Part shown: piece after piece, positions 27,224 to 35,640 of the stretch
Position numbering within the stretch: position 1 is the first letter of the stretch
Layout of the letters: every line of letters begins with the position of its first letter
From: Nisaea nitritireducens
GTDB lineage: Bacteria > Pseudomonadota > Alphaproteobacteria > Thalassobaculales > Thalassobaculaceae
Reading direction: 5' to 3'
Length of the DNA: 38,980 bases
Assembly (NCBI RefSeq): GCF_014904795.1
Contig: NZ_JACZFS010000071.1
Location: forward strand, 1-38,980
The notes under the pieces: generated by a model
What the model was told of the DNA's origin: nothing
Databases searched by the model: none
The model's input: the letters and a program-made list of their open reading frames with translations, nothing else
Program-made: the position numbers and the translations under genes

Positions 27224-28024
27224 TTACCGCCCCTTAAACTCCGGCTTCCGCTTCTCCATGAACGCCGTCCGGCCCTCGACGTAATCCTCGCTCTCCATGC
27301 ATTTCAGGACCAGCGCCTCGCAGGAGGCTGCATCCTGCTCGTCTTCTGGTTTCTCCAGCTCGATCAGTGCGCGTTTTGCCGTCTGGATCGCGAGGGGGGC
27401 GTTTTCGGAGATACGGGAAAGCAGGTCCTCGACATGTTTGTCGAGCTCCGCGTCGGGCAGCACCCGGTTCACGAGGCCCATCATCACCGCTTCCTGTGCG
27501 GAGAACCGGCGGGCGGTGTAGAAGATTTCGGCGGCGAAGGCGGGGCCGGTGAGGGTGCGCAGGCGGCGGATGCCGTCCATGGCGTAGCCGATGCCAAGTT
27601 TCGCGGCGGGGACGGAGAAGCTGGATTTCTCCGAGCAGATCCGGATGTCGCATTCGATGGCGATGGCAAGGCCGCCGCCGATACAGAAGCCGTCGATCCT
27701 GGCGATGGTCGGTTTTTCCAGATCCCGCATCACCTGCTGGAAGCGGGCGACGGCGCGGTCATAGGCTTCAACCGCTTCCCGGCTGGCCCGCTCGTCCCCG
27801 AACTTGGAGATATCTGCCCCGGCAACGAAGGCTTCGGAGCCCGCCCCTGTCAGCAGGATTGCGCGGATATTGTCATCCCGCCCGAATGCCTCCAGCAGCT
27901 CCGCCCCATGGGTCCACATTTCCAGAGACATGGCATTGTGGCGGGCCGGGTTGTTGAAGATCAGGCGGGCGACGCCTCCCTTGAACTCGGTCAGGATCGG
28001 TTGCGGCGCGGTGCTGGCAGGCAT
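27224..28024 (-). CDS. Enoyl-CoA hydratase/isomerase family protein
   Basis: 266 residues, crotonase fold. The first oxyanion-hole region is SEAFVAGADISKF and the second IDGFCIGGGLAIAIECDIRI. ARRFSAQEAVMMGLVNRVLP is the usual helix after the active site. The catalytic Glu pair of true hydratases is not clearly both present: where Glu144-like residues are expected the sequence reads GGGLAIAIECD, so hydratase versus isomerase or other crotonase activity is open. It is 44 bases downstream of the CoA-transferase and probably in one operon with it. Substrate: a small acyl-CoA, unknown. Confidence 0.9.
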   Translation of the reverse strand: MPASTAPQPILTEFKGGVARLIFNNPARHNAMSLEMWTHGAELLEAFGRDDNIRAILLTGAGSEAFVAGADISKFGDERASREAVEAYDRAVARFQQVMRDLEKPTIARIDGFCIGGGLAIAIECDIRICSEKSSFSVPAAKLGIGYAMDGIRRLRTLTGPAFAAEIFYTARRFSAQEAVMMGLVNRVLPDAELDKHVEDLLSRISENAPLAIQTAKRALIELEKPEDEQDAASCEALVLKCMESEDYVEGRTAFMEKRKPEFKGR

Positions 28025-28068
28025 GGGGCGGGTCCGTTTCGTGTCGACTGTTAGCGTGCGGATATGCG

Positions 28069-29262
28069 TCAGATGACCTGGCGGTCGCGCAGGGCCTGGA
28101 TTTCCTCGGCGCTCATGCCGATGCCGCCCAGGATCTCATCCGTATGCTCGCCATAGGCGGGCGGTGCGGCGGCGAAGGTGCTGGGCGTCCGCGAGAGGGT
28201 GATCGGCTGGGCGACCAGATCGATATCGCCATGCTCATCCGAATGCACGGTTTTCTGCATGCCGAGATGTTTGACCTGCGGATCGGCGAATGTCTGGTCG
28301 ATGGTATAGATCGGGCCTGCCGGGACGCCTTCCTTGTTGAACAGGTCGACCCAGTGTTTCGTGCTCTCGGTTGCGAGCACGTCCTGGATGATGGCGTTCA
28401 ACGTGTCCCGGTTTTCAGAGCGTGACGGCGCGGTCTTGTAATCCGGATTGTCCGGCAAGTCCTCGCGGCCGATGACGGCGCAGAACCGAGTCCAGATCTT
28501 CTCCCCTGAGACCGCAATGTTCATGTAGCCGTCGCTGGTCTGGAACACGCCGGTCGGGATGCTGGTCGGGTGGTTGTTCCCGGCCTGCTTGGCAACCTCT
28601 CCGCTCATGGTCCAGCGCGAGGCCTGGAAGTCGAGCATGAAGATTTGCGCCTGCAGGAGAGAGGTGTGGACCCACTGGCCCTTGCCGGAGGCTTCGCGCT
28701 CCAGCAGGGCGACCATGATGCCCTGGGAGGCGAAAATACCGGCGGTCAGGTCTGCCACCGGAATGCCGACCCGCATCGGGCCCTCGCCCGGGGCGCCGGT
28801 GATCGACATCAGACCGCCCATGCCCTGCGCGATCTGGTCGAAGCCGGGGCGCTTGGCATAGGGGCCGTCCTGGCCGAAGCCGGAGATCGAGGCGTAGACC
28901 AGGCCGGGATTGTCCTTCGCCAGCGTTTCGTAATCGATGCCGAGGCGCTGCTTCACGTCGGGCCGGAAATTCTCGACGATGACATCGGCGGTCTTCGCCA
29001 GTTTCTTGAAGAGTGCGAGGCCTTCTGCGTCCTTCAGGTTCAGGGTCATCGCCCGCTTGTTGCGATGCAGGTTCTGGAAGTCGGAGCCGCTGCGGGCGCC
29101 ACCGAGCTGGTTGCCGGCCTCCATTGCCTCGGGCAACTCGACCTTGATGACATTGGCGCCCCAGTCGGCGAGCTGGCGTACGCAGGTCGGCCCGGAGCGG
29201 ACACGCGTCAGGTCGAGCACAGTGAAACGGGAGAGCGCTTCGGAGGCATGGATGGCGGGCAT
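28069..29262 (-). CDS. CaiB/BaiF (class III) CoA-transferase
   Basis: 397 residues, usual for the family. LDLTRVRSGPTCVRQLADWG opens the N-terminal domain; NLHRNKRAMTLNLKDAEG is the conserved binding segment; VADLTAGIFASQ holds the likely catalytic Asp; the C-terminal part (PAGPIYTIDQTFADPQVKHL) is typical. These enzymes move CoA between carboxylic acids (formyl-CoA/oxalate, carnitine and bile acids are known examples); the substrate here is not determined. The start is ATG 29262 with AGGGAG about 7 bases upstream. It shares an operon with the crotonase-family gene, suggesting catabolism of a CoA-activated acid. Confidence 0.92.
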   Translation of the reverse strand: MPAIHASEALSRFTVLDLTRVRSGPTCVRQLADWGANVIKVELPEAMEAGNQLGGARSGSDFQNLHRNKRAMTLNLKDAEGLALFKKLAKTADVIVENFRPDVKQRLGIDYETLAKDNPGLVYASISGFGQDGPYAKRPGFDQIAQGMGGLMSITGAPGEGPMRVGIPVADLTAGIFASQGIMVALLEREASGKGQWVHTSLLQAQIFMLDFQASRWTMSGEVAKQAGNNHPTSIPTGVFQTSDGYMNIAVSGEKIWTRFCAVIGREDLPDNPDYKTAPSRSENRDTLNAIIQDVLATESTKHWVDLFNKEGVPAGPIYTIDQTFADPQVKHLGMQKTVHSDEHGDIDLVAQPITLSRTPSTFAAAPPAYGEHTDEILGGIGMSAEEIQALRDRQVI

Positions 29263-29359
29263 TGTTTACTCCCTGAGATCAGAATTTTTTATCGTTGTGT
29301 TCATTGGACGCGCGACTATTTCATCAGGTCGCTACGAGCGGGATAGAGCGGGCAGGATA

Positions 29360-29381
29360 GAGTGGATCAAAAAATACACTC
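29360..29381. promoter_or_regulatory. Candidate operator of the CoA-transferase/crotonase operon
   Basis: GAGTGGAT and ATACACTC are inverted around CAAAAA, matching at 7 of 8 pairs, about 100 bases before the CoA-transferase ATG. The form suits a dimeric repressor of the GntR or TetR kind; no regulator gene is visible nearby. Confidence 0.4.
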
Positions 29382-29447
29382 CATGGTCTCGAAATCACCA
29401 GAAAGGTTCCTATATTTTTCATATACCGGCAGTCCCCGGTAAACCGA

Positions 29448-29468
29448 CTTGACGGACAGTCCGTCGAG
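29448..29468. promoter_or_regulatory. TetR-type palindromic operator candidate
   Basis: GACGGAC and GTCCGTC are perfectly inverted around one base, and the dyad extends outward to nine of ten pairs (CTTGACGGAC / GTCCGTCGAG). Many TetR/AcrR operators share this TTGAC...GTC(A/G)A shape. It could serve the acyl-CoA operon to the left or ccm to the right. Confidence 0.5.
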
Positions 29469-29513
29469 AACTGGTCCCCTTCTCCGGCTCTTTAGCGAGG
29501 GCCGGGAACTGAA

Positions 29514-29563
29514 AAAGCGGCGCCACGTTCCCCTCCCCCCCAGAACGGCGCCGCTTTCTTTAT
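29514..29563. terminator. Strong terminator-like hairpin upstream of ccmA
   Basis: AAAGCGGCGCC (29514-29524) and GGCGCCGCTTT (29547-29557) form a perfect 11-bp stem with a 22-base loop, followed by CTTT on the plus strand and TTTTTC on the minus strand. It looks bidirectional. No gene precedes it on the plus strand, so it would end a short leader RNA before ccmA. Confidence 0.6.
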
Positions 29564-29670
29564 GCGAAATCCGGAAGCCATCTTGAGAGCACCTTGTGTC
29601 ATCTTACCGCGTTGAGGCGGACGACGAGCTCCCCTATGGTGTTCGCGTCAGGTGCGAGGGCGTTGCTTTC

Positions 29671-30363
29671 ATGGAAGTTTTCGGTAATCACCGGTTCGAG
29701 GGCAGGGGCCTCGGCTGCCAGAGAGGCGGCCGCCTTGTATTCGACCGACTGGATTTCACACTCGCCTCCGGTGGGGTGCTGATCCTGAAAGGCCCGAACG
29801 GCAGCGGGAAATCCAGCCTGTTGCGAACCATGGCGACGCTGGTCCGCCCGGCACGCGGTGATCTGATCTGGGACGGCGCGCCGGTGGCCGACGATCCGCA
29901 AGCCCATGCCGGGATGTTGCATTATGTCGGCCACGCGGATGCGGCAAAGCCTGCGATGACGGCGGAAGAACTTCTCACATTCTGGTCCGGTATGCGTGGC
30001 GCTAACGGTATTTCCGTGGCGGCGGCGCTGGAGCGTTTCGGCATCGGGCACCGCGCGGATTTCCCGGCGCGGTATCTTTCCTCTGGTCAGAAGCGGCGTC
30101 TGGCGTTGGCCCGTTTGCTGGTTAGCGAAGCACCGCTCTGGATTCTCGACGAGCCGACGGTGGGACTGGACGTGGACGGGGTCGCGGCATTGGAAGAGGC
30201 GATTGCAGGGCACAGGAGCCGCGGCGGCATGATCGTGGCCGCCACTCACATCCGCTTCGAGGCTGGGGAAAGTGTCTCTGAACTCGATCTTTCGGAATTC
30301 GCCCCGTCCGCGGTGGATCTCGCGGAAGCCTACAGTGCGCTCGGCGCGGTCATGGCATCATGA
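29671..30363 (+). CDS. ccmA: Haem exporter ATP-binding protein CcmA
   Basis: ATPase of the CcmABCD complex that releases haem-loaded CcmE during System I cytochrome c maturation. Walker A is LKGPNGSGKSSLLR, signature LSSGQKRRLALARLL, Walker B LWILDEPTVGLD. From ATG 29671 the protein is 230 residues and starts with the family's GLGCQRGGRLVFDRLDFTL region; the frame is open further up to GTG 29596 but CcmA proteins do not usually have that extension. The last four bases overlap ccmB (ATGA). It is first in a complete ccm operon. Confidence 0.94.
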   Translation: MEVFGNHRFEGRGLGCQRGGRLVFDRLDFTLASGGVLILKGPNGSGKSSLLRTMATLVRPARGDLIWDGAPVADDPQAHAGMLHYVGHADAAKPAMTAEELLTFWSGMRGANGISVAAALERFGIGHRADFPARYLSSGQKRRLALARLLVSEAPLWILDEPTVGLDVDGVAALEEAIAGHRSRGGMIVAATHIRFEAGESVSELDLSEFAPSAVDLAEAYSALGAVMAS

Positions 30364-31025
30364 AGTCCTTTCTCGTCCTCGTTCGCCGGGATCTCTCACT
30401 GGCTCTCCGTCAGGGCAGCGATGCCGCCATGGCGCTGATGTTCTTCGTCATCGTGGTCACTTTGTTTCCGCTCGGCGTCGGCCCGGAACCCGGTGTGCTG
30501 GAGCGGATTTCATCCGGCATCGTCTGGGTCGCGGCGCTGCTCGCGGCGATGCTCTCCCTCGATCGGTTGTTCCAGGCCGATTACGATGACGGCTCGCTGG
30601 AGCTGATGCTGCTGACGCCGGTGCCGCTGGAACTGTTGGTGCTGGCGAAGTGCCTCGCGCACTGGCTGACTACCGGGCTGCCGATGTTGCTGATTGCGCC
30701 GCTGCTCGGGATCTTCATGAACATGCATACCGACGCCTTCCCGGTGCTGCTGGCCAGTATGGCTCTGGGCACGCCGGTCTTGAGCCTGCTCGGCGGTGTC
30801 GGTGCGGCGTTGGTTCTGGGGGCCCGGCGGGCAGGAACGCTGGTCGCCCTGCTGGTACTGCCTTTGACCATTCCGCTGCTGATCTTTGGCGTTTCCGCTG
30901 TTGAGGCGGCTGTCACCGGGCAGTCGGCCAAGGCGCAGCTCCTGATCCTCGGGGCCATGCTTATGGCCTGCCTGCCGCTTGCGCCCTGGGCAACGGCAGC
31001 GGCGCTCAGACAAGCGGCAGGTTGA
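30360..31025 (+). CDS. ccmB: Haem exporter membrane protein CcmB
   Basis: 221 residues, six predicted hydrophobic segments, usual CcmB length. Landmarks are RRDLSLALRQGSDA at the start, the LLSLDRLFQADYDDGSLELML segment conserved in CcmB, and GGVGAALVLGARRAG. It pairs with CcmA and CcmC in the inner membrane to act on CcmE. The ATG overlaps the ccmA stop. A 109-base gap separates it from the likely ccmC start. Confidence 0.94.
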   Translation: MKSFLVLVRRDLSLALRQGSDAAMALMFFVIVVTLFPLGVGPEPGVLERISSGIVWVAALLAAMLSLDRLFQADYDDGSLELMLLTPVPLELLVLAKCLAHWLTTGLPMLLIAPLLGIFMNMHTDAFPVLLASMALGTPVLSLLGGVGAALVLGARRAGTLVALLVLPLTIPLLIFGVSAVEAAVTGQSAKAQLLILGAMLMACLPLAPWATAAALRQAAG

Positions 31026-31134
31026 TGTTTTCCGGCGGTTGGTGTTCAAACATGTCTGCGGACGGAAAAAGACGGGGCCTGACCCCGCGGCCGGACCGCT
31101 CCATGCCGGTATGGCATTCGGAGGATATGCTCGG

Positions 31135-31860
31135 ATGAACTGGTTTCACTGGCTTGCCAACCCGGCGCGCTTTATGCGCTTCGCCGCTCGGCTGCAGCCC
31201 TGGATCATGGCGCTCGGTCTATTGACTGGTGCCGCGGGTTTGTATTTTGGGTTGTTCGCCTCGCCGGCGGATTACCAGCAGGGCGAGACGGTGCGCATCA
31301 TGTATGTGCATGTGCCGTCCGCGTGGATGGCGATGTTCATCTATGTGGTGATGGCCGCTGCGGCGGGAAGTTTCCTGATCTGGAAGCACCCGCTGGCCGA
31401 TGTGGCGGCCCAGGCGGCGGCGCCGGTCGGTGCGGGTTTTACCCTGATGGCGCTGATCACCGGTGCGCTATGGGGGCAGCCGATGTGGGGCACCTGGTGG
31501 GTCTGGGATGCCCGGCTGACCTCGGTGCTGATCCTGTTCTTCCTTTATCTCGGCTATATCGCGCTGGTGAATGCCTTCGACGATCCGGAGCGCGGCTCGA
31601 AGGCCGGGGCCATCTTGCTGCTGGTCGGGGTGGTGAATATCCCGATCATCAAGTTCTCCGTCGATTGGTGGAACACATTGCATCAGCCTGCGAGTGTGGC
31701 GCGGATGGACGGGCCGTCCGTCGATCCGTCAATGCTGTTGCCACTGCTGCTGATGGCCGGCGCCTTCAAGTTGTACTTTCTGTATCTCTTGATTGTGCGC
31801 ATGCGCGGCGAGCTGACGGCCCGGCGCATTCGATTGTTGCGTCTGTCCGACATTGCTTGA
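31135..31860 (+). CDS. ccmC: Haem-handling membrane protein CcmC
   Basis: 241 residues from ATG 31135 (MNWFHWLANPARFMRF), which has GGAGG about 10 bases upstream. It belongs to the WWD haem-handling family: the tryptophan-rich periplasmic loop reads WGTWWVWDARLTSVLILFF, preceded by the conserved HVPSAWMAM, with a conserved His on either side. CcmC attaches haem to CcmE. Longer versions of the frame start at 30979 inside ccmB and are unlikely. The gap to ccmD is 132 bases, unlike the rest of the operon. Confidence 0.95.
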   Translation: MNWFHWLANPARFMRFAARLQPWIMALGLLTGAAGLYFGLFASPADYQQGETVRIMYVHVPSAWMAMFIYVVMAAAAGSFLIWKHPLADVAAQAAAPVGAGFTLMALITGALWGQPMWGTWWVWDARLTSVLILFFLYLGYIALVNAFDDPERGSKAGAILLLVGVVNIPIIKFSVDWWNTLHQPASVARMDGPSVDPSMLLPLLLMAGAFKLYFLYLLIVRMRGELTARRIRLLRLSDIA

Positions 31861-31923
31861 AGTCGGCGCGGGATTGGCCACGTAGTGATCAGACCGCGAC
31901 TTCACGTCGCTTTGACCGGGTTT

Positions 31924-31941
31924 GGAATTAATTTAAATTCC
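31924..31941. repeat. AT-rich palindrome between ccmC and ccmD
   Basis: GGAATT and AATTCC are inverted around AATTTA in the 132-base ccmC-ccmD gap. A weaker GCGAC/GTCGC stem lies at about 31896-31910. It could be an operator, a processing site or chance; there is no T-run. Confidence 0.3.
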
Positions 31942-31992
31942 AGGTGTTGATGAACGGTTTGCTGGAGCAAGGCCATTCAGGAATTTCTCGAA

Positions 31993-32184
31993 ATGGGCGG
32001 ATATGCTGCCTACATCTGGTCGTCCTACGGGGTGGTCGTGGCAGTGCTCGCCGTGATGCTGGTCTCTTCCATCCTTGGCGTGAGGGCGCGCGAGCGCGAG
32101 TTGTCCGCTCTGGAGGAACGGGTTGGTCCCAGGCGCCAGCGCCGTCAGCAATCCGGCCTGAAGGATGCGCACCATGACGCCTAA
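31993..32184 (+). CDS. ccmD: Haem exporter accessory protein CcmD
   Basis: 63 residues with the family's short layout: MGGYAAYIWSSYGVVVAVLA leading into one transmembrane helix, then a basic tail with RERELSALEERV. CcmD stabilises CcmC-CcmE and is needed to release holo-CcmE. The stop lies inside the start of ccmE. Confidence 0.88.
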   Translation: MGGYAAYIWSSYGVVVAVLAVMLVSSILGVRARERELSALEERVGPRRQRRQQSGLKDAHHDA

Positions 32185-32620
32185 ACGCCGCCGTTTATCC
32201 ATCGTTCTGATCGGTCTTGCCATGCTCGGCACGGCGGCCGCGCTTGTGCTGACCGCGTTCGAGGACAATCTCGTCTTCTTCTTCAGCCCGACGGACATTG
32301 CGGAAAAGGGCGTCGGCCCGGACCGGCGTATCCGGATCGGCGGCATGGTCGAGGACGGTAGCTGGCAGAAATACGAGGAGGGGCTCCGCTCCGAATTCGT
32401 CGTCACCGATTTCCAGAATGCTGTGAAAGTCGTTTATCGCGGCTCGCTTCCGGACCTTTTCCGGGAAGGGCAGGGCGTGGTGGCTGAAGGCAAATTCAAC
32501 GGCACCGTTTTCACGGCAAGCGAAGTGCTGGCCAAGCATGACGAGAATTACATGCCGCGCGAGGTTGCCGATGCTTTGAAAAAATCCGGCCGCTGGAAAG
32601 AAGGGGAGGAGGCGAAATGA
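32174..32620 (+). CDS. ccmE: Cytochrome c maturation haem chaperone CcmE
   Basis: 148 residues from ATG 32174 (MTPKRRRLSIVLIGLAM), overlapping ccmD; ATG 32165 in the same frame is possible but has no spaced ribosome site. One N-terminal membrane anchor is followed by the OB-fold periplasmic domain (RIRIGGMVEDGSW, VTDFQNAVKVVYRGSLPDLF, FREGQGVVAEG). The haem-binding His is in LAKHDENYMP. It carries haem from CcmC to CcmF/H. The stop overlaps the ccmF ATG. Confidence 0.94.
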   Translation: MTPKRRRLSIVLIGLAMLGTAAALVLTAFEDNLVFFFSPTDIAEKGVGPDRRIRIGGMVEDGSWQKYEEGLRSEFVVTDFQNAVKVVYRGSLPDLFREGQGVVAEGKFNGTVFTASEVLAKHDENYMPREVADALKKSGRWKEGEEAK

Positions 32621-34611
32621 TCGCCGAGATCGGGCATTACGCCCTTGTGCTCGCCTTCTTCGTCGCGATCGCCCAGGTCGTCGTTCCGCTTTACGGCGCG
32701 GCCAGACGCGACACCGCCCTGATGGGCTTTGCGGCCCCCGCCGCCTCCGCCCAGTTCCTGTGTATCGCGATAGCCTTCGGCGCGTTGATGCATGCCTATA
32801 TCACTTCGGACTTCTCGGTCGCCAATGTGGCGCAGAATTCCCACAGTCTGAAGCCGTTGCTCTACAAGATCTCCGGCGTCTGGGGGAACCACGAGGGTTC
32901 TATGGTTTTCTGGGTGCTGATCCTGGCCCTGTTCGGCTTTGCGGTCGCCGCCTTTGGTCGGCAATTGCCGGATTCTCTGAAGGCCCGCGTGATTTCTATC
33001 CAGGGGCTGATCGGGCTCGCCTTTCTCGCTTTCATTCTGCTGACCTCGAACCCGTTCGAACGGCTCGATCCGGCGCCGCTCGACGGTCGCGACCTCAACC
33101 CGCTGCTGCAGGACCCCGGTCTCGCCTTCCATCCGCCGATGCTCTACATCGGCTATGTCGGCTTCTCGCTGGCCTTTTCCTTCGCCATGGCGGCGCTGAT
33201 CGAAGGCCGGGTCGATCCGGCTTGGGCCCGGTGGGTTCGGCCCTGGACTCTCGCTGCCTGGACCTTTCTGACCGCCGGCATCACGCTCGGCAGCTGGTGG
33301 GCCTATTACGAGCTTGGCTGGGGCGGCTGGTGGTTCTGGGACCCGGTCGAGAATGCCAGTTTCATGCCCTGGCTCGCTGGCACGGCGCTGCTGCATTCCG
33401 CGATCGTGGTGGAGAAACGCGACGCGCTGAAGGCATGGACCATCCTGCTCGCCATCATCACATTCTCGCTTAGCCTGATGGGCACGTTCCTGGTGCGCTC
33501 CGGCATCCTGACATCGGTGCATGCCTTCGCTGTCGATCCCGAGCGCGGTCTCTTCATCCTCGGCATCCTGATCGTCGCGGTTGGTGGCTCGCTCACGCTC
33601 TTTGCTGTCCGCGCGCCAGCGCTGAAGGCCGGTGGCCTGTTCGCCCCGGTCAGCCGGGAAGGCGGGCTGGTGCTGAACAACCTGATCCTCAGCGTGGCGA
33701 CGGTAACCGTCTTTATCGGCACGCTCTATCCGCTGTTCCTCGATGCGATGACCGGAGACAAGGTCTCTGTCGGGGCGCCTTTCTTCAATGCGACCTTCGT
33801 GCCGGTGATGATCCCGTTGCTGGTTCTGCTGGCTATTGGCCCGCTGTTGCCCTGGAAGCGCGGCAATCTCCGTGCTGCGGTCGAGAAGCTTTGGGTCAGC
33901 GCGCTTTTCACAGTGGTCGTTGCCGGCGGCATTCTGGTCCTGGAAAAAGGCGCGCCCCTGGCGCCGGTGCTCGGCTTTGGCTTCGCCGCCTGGGTGGCGG
34001 GCGGCGTGGTGACCGAGCTGACCGAACGGATCCGCCTGTTCCGGATACCTCTCGGCGACAGTCTCAGGCGTCTCTTCAACCTTCCCGGTGCGGCCTATGG
34101 CATGAGCCTCGCCCATCTTGGCATGGCGGTGTTTATCTGCGGCGCTACAGGCGAGATGAACTGGACCCGGGAGCTGGTTGCAACAGCCCGGGCGGGCGAT
34201 ACCTTGACCCTGGGCCAGTACGAACTGGTGTTGGAAAAGGTCGAGCGCAGTCAGGGACCGAACTATTTCCGCGACATGGCGACGCTGAATGTCAGCAAGG
34301 ATGGCGTGCCATACGCCACCCTGCATCCCGAGCGGCGGCTCTACCCGGTCCAGCAGATGCCGACGACCGAAGCGGCCATCCGCTCCGGCATTTCCGGCGA
34401 TCTCTATGTCGCCATCGGTGAAGGCAGTGACCTGGGCGGCTATATCGTCCGGGTCTGGGTCAAGCCGCTGGTGCCGTGGATCTGGGCCGGCGCCATGATG
34501 ATGGTTCTTGGTGGGTTGTTCTCCCTGTCGGACCGGCGCTTGCGCATAGGTGCGCCGAAACGCTCAAGGCGTCGTCCGGCCGCTCCTGCCGTGACGGAGG
34601 CGGGAGACTGA
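32617..34611 (+). CDS. ccmF: Cytochrome c haem lyase subunit CcmF
   Basis: 664 residues with about 14 hydrophobic segments. The WWD motif is in WGGWWFWDPVENASFMPWLA and the conserved haem-handling neighbourhood in KISGVWGNHEGSMVFWVL. CcmF transfers haem from CcmE to apocytochrome c together with CcmH and CcmI. The length matches the family. The ATG overlaps the ccmE stop (ATGA) and the stop is one base before dsbE. Confidence 0.97.
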   Translation: MIAEIGHYALVLAFFVAIAQVVVPLYGAARRDTALMGFAAPAASAQFLCIAIAFGALMHAYITSDFSVANVAQNSHSLKPLLYKISGVWGNHEGSMVFWVLILALFGFAVAAFGRQLPDSLKARVISIQGLIGLAFLAFILLTSNPFERLDPAPLDGRDLNPLLQDPGLAFHPPMLYIGYVGFSLAFSFAMAALIEGRVDPAWARWVRPWTLAAWTFLTAGITLGSWWAYYELGWGGWWFWDPVENASFMPWLAGTALLHSAIVVEKRDALKAWTILLAIITFSLSLMGTFLVRSGILTSVHAFAVDPERGLFILGILIVAVGGSLTLFAVRAPALKAGGLFAPVSREGGLVLNNLILSVATVTVFIGTLYPLFLDAMTGDKVSVGAPFFNATFVPVMIPLLVLLAIGPLLPWKRGNLRAAVEKLWVSALFTVVVAGGILVLEKGAPLAPVLGFGFAAWVAGGVVTELTERIRLFRIPLGDSLRRLFNLPGAAYGMSLAHLGMAVFICGATGEMNWTRELVATARAGDTLTLGQYELVLEKVERSQGPNYFRDMATLNVSKDGVPYATLHPERRLYPVQQMPTTEAAIRSGISGDLYVAIGEGSDLGGYIVRVWVKPLVPWIWAGAMMMVLGGLFSLSDRRLRIGAPKRSRRRPAAPAVTEAGD

Positions 34612-34612
34612 G

Positions 34613-35161
34613 ATGCTGAACCGGCTGCTCTTCCTCCTGCCGCTGCTGATCTTCGCGGTGATCGCCGGTTATTTCACCGTGCCGATCCTGACCAAGAAAG
34701 ACCCGCATCTGCTACCGTCCGTCATGATCGACAAGCCGGCGCCGCCGCATGATCTAGGACCCCTGCTTGAGGACAAGCCCGGGGTCGGCCCGGAGGCGCT
34801 TCGGGGCGAAGTGAAGCTGGTCAATTTCTTTGCTTCCTGGTGCGGACCCTGCCGGGTCGAGCATCCGATCCTGATGCGGCTTGCCGCCGAGACCGATCTG
34901 CCGCTTGTCGGTATCAACTATAAGGATCAGCGGGACGCGGCCTTGGTCTGGCTGCGTGAGCTGGGTGACCCGTTTGGCCGGATTGGTGTTGACGGGGACG
35001 GCCGCGCGGCCATCGATTGGGGCGTCTACGGTGTTCCGGAAACCTATGTCGTCGATGCGAGCGGGCATATCCGCTACCGGCATGTCGGCCCTTTGACCGC
35101 TCAAGCCCTGAAGGAGACGATCTTGCCGATGGTCGAGCAATTGAAGGCGGCCAAAGGATGA
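34613..35161 (+). CDS. ccmG: Thiol:disulfide reductase CcmG/DsbE
   Basis: 182 residues. An N-terminal anchor (LLFLLPLLIFAVIAGYF) is followed by a thioredoxin fold with FFASWCGPCRVEHP as active site, GVPETYVVD holding the cis-Pro segment and a typical C-terminal helix. It keeps apocytochrome c and CcmH cysteines reduced in the periplasm. It begins one base after ccmF and overlaps ccmH. Confidence 0.95.
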   Translation: MLNRLLFLLPLLIFAVIAGYFTVPILTKKDPHLLPSVMIDKPAPPHDLGPLLEDKPGVGPEALRGEVKLVNFFASWCGPCRVEHPILMRLAAETDLPLVGINYKDQRDAALVWLRELGDPFGRIGVDGDGRAAIDWGVYGVPETYVVDASGHIRYRHVGPLTAQALKETILPMVEQLKAAKG

Positions 35162-35640
35162 TCCGTTCCATCATCCTGGCATTGGTTCTCGTCGTTCTGA
35201 GCATGCCTGCTTTTGCGGTGGAGCCGGGGGAAATGCTGAAAGACCCGGCCCTCGAGGCCCGGGCACGTGAACTCAGCAAGGAAGTCCGTTGCCTCGTCTG
35301 TCAGAACCAGTCGATTGACGACAGCAATGCCGGGCTGGCCAAAGACCTCCGGGTGATCTTGCGGGAACGTCTCGTCGCCGGTGACAGCGACAGCGAGATC
35401 AAGACCTTTCTGGTCGAGCGTTATGGCGATTTCGTGCTGCTGAAGCCCCCGGTCAAGGCGGAGACATTGTTCCTCTGGTACGGGCCGTTCGCCATCGGCG
35501 TTCTGGGCGCTATCGGCGTTGCCGTGTTCCTCCTGCGGCGGCGGGATGGCGGTGGCGATGAGGCCGTGCCGATGCCCTTGAGCGACGATGAGCGCAAGCG
35601 GATCGACGCACTGATGTCTGAACAGGATCGGAAAGCCTGA
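35158..35640 (+). CDS. ccmH: Cytochrome c maturation protein CcmH
   Basis: 160 residues from ATG 35158, whose ATGA overlaps the ccmG stop. It has a signal peptide (LALVLVVLSMPAFA), then the family's redox segment VRCLVCQNQSIDDSNA with the CxxC pair, KTFLVERYGDFVLLKPPVK, and one C-terminal membrane helix (FAIGVLGAIGVAVFLL). It presents apocytochrome c to CcmF. Confidence 0.95.
   Translation: MIRSIILALVLVVLSMPAFAVEPGEMLKDPALEARARELSKEVRCLVCQNQSIDDSNAGLAKDLRVILRERLVAGDSDSEIKTFLVERYGDFVLLKPPVKAETLFLWYGPFAIGVLGAIGVAVFLLRRRDGGGDEAVPMPLSDDERKRIDALMSEQDRKA

Larger units (their letters stand above)
29263..29670. promoter_or_regulatory. Divergent promoter region between CoA-transferase and ccmA
   Basis: About 408 bases without a gene if ccmA starts at 29671. 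It carries three inverted repeats (29360-29381, 29448-29468, 29514-29557), listed separately, plus a weaker ACCGG/CCGGT pair around 29424-29440. Leftward and rightward promoters must both lie here. Confidence 0.6.

Noticed and set aside
30979-31134. N-terminal extension of CcmC
   Set aside because: It would start inside ccmB and is unlike CcmC N-termini; ATG 31135 has GGAGG upstream.
32548-34326. 592-residue open frame on the minus strand
   Set aside because: Antisense to ccmF; low-complexity, rich in Q/R/E/G, with no domain.
35017-35157. N-terminal extension of CcmH
   Set aside because: It overlaps ccmG coding sequence; the signal peptide begins at ATG 35158.
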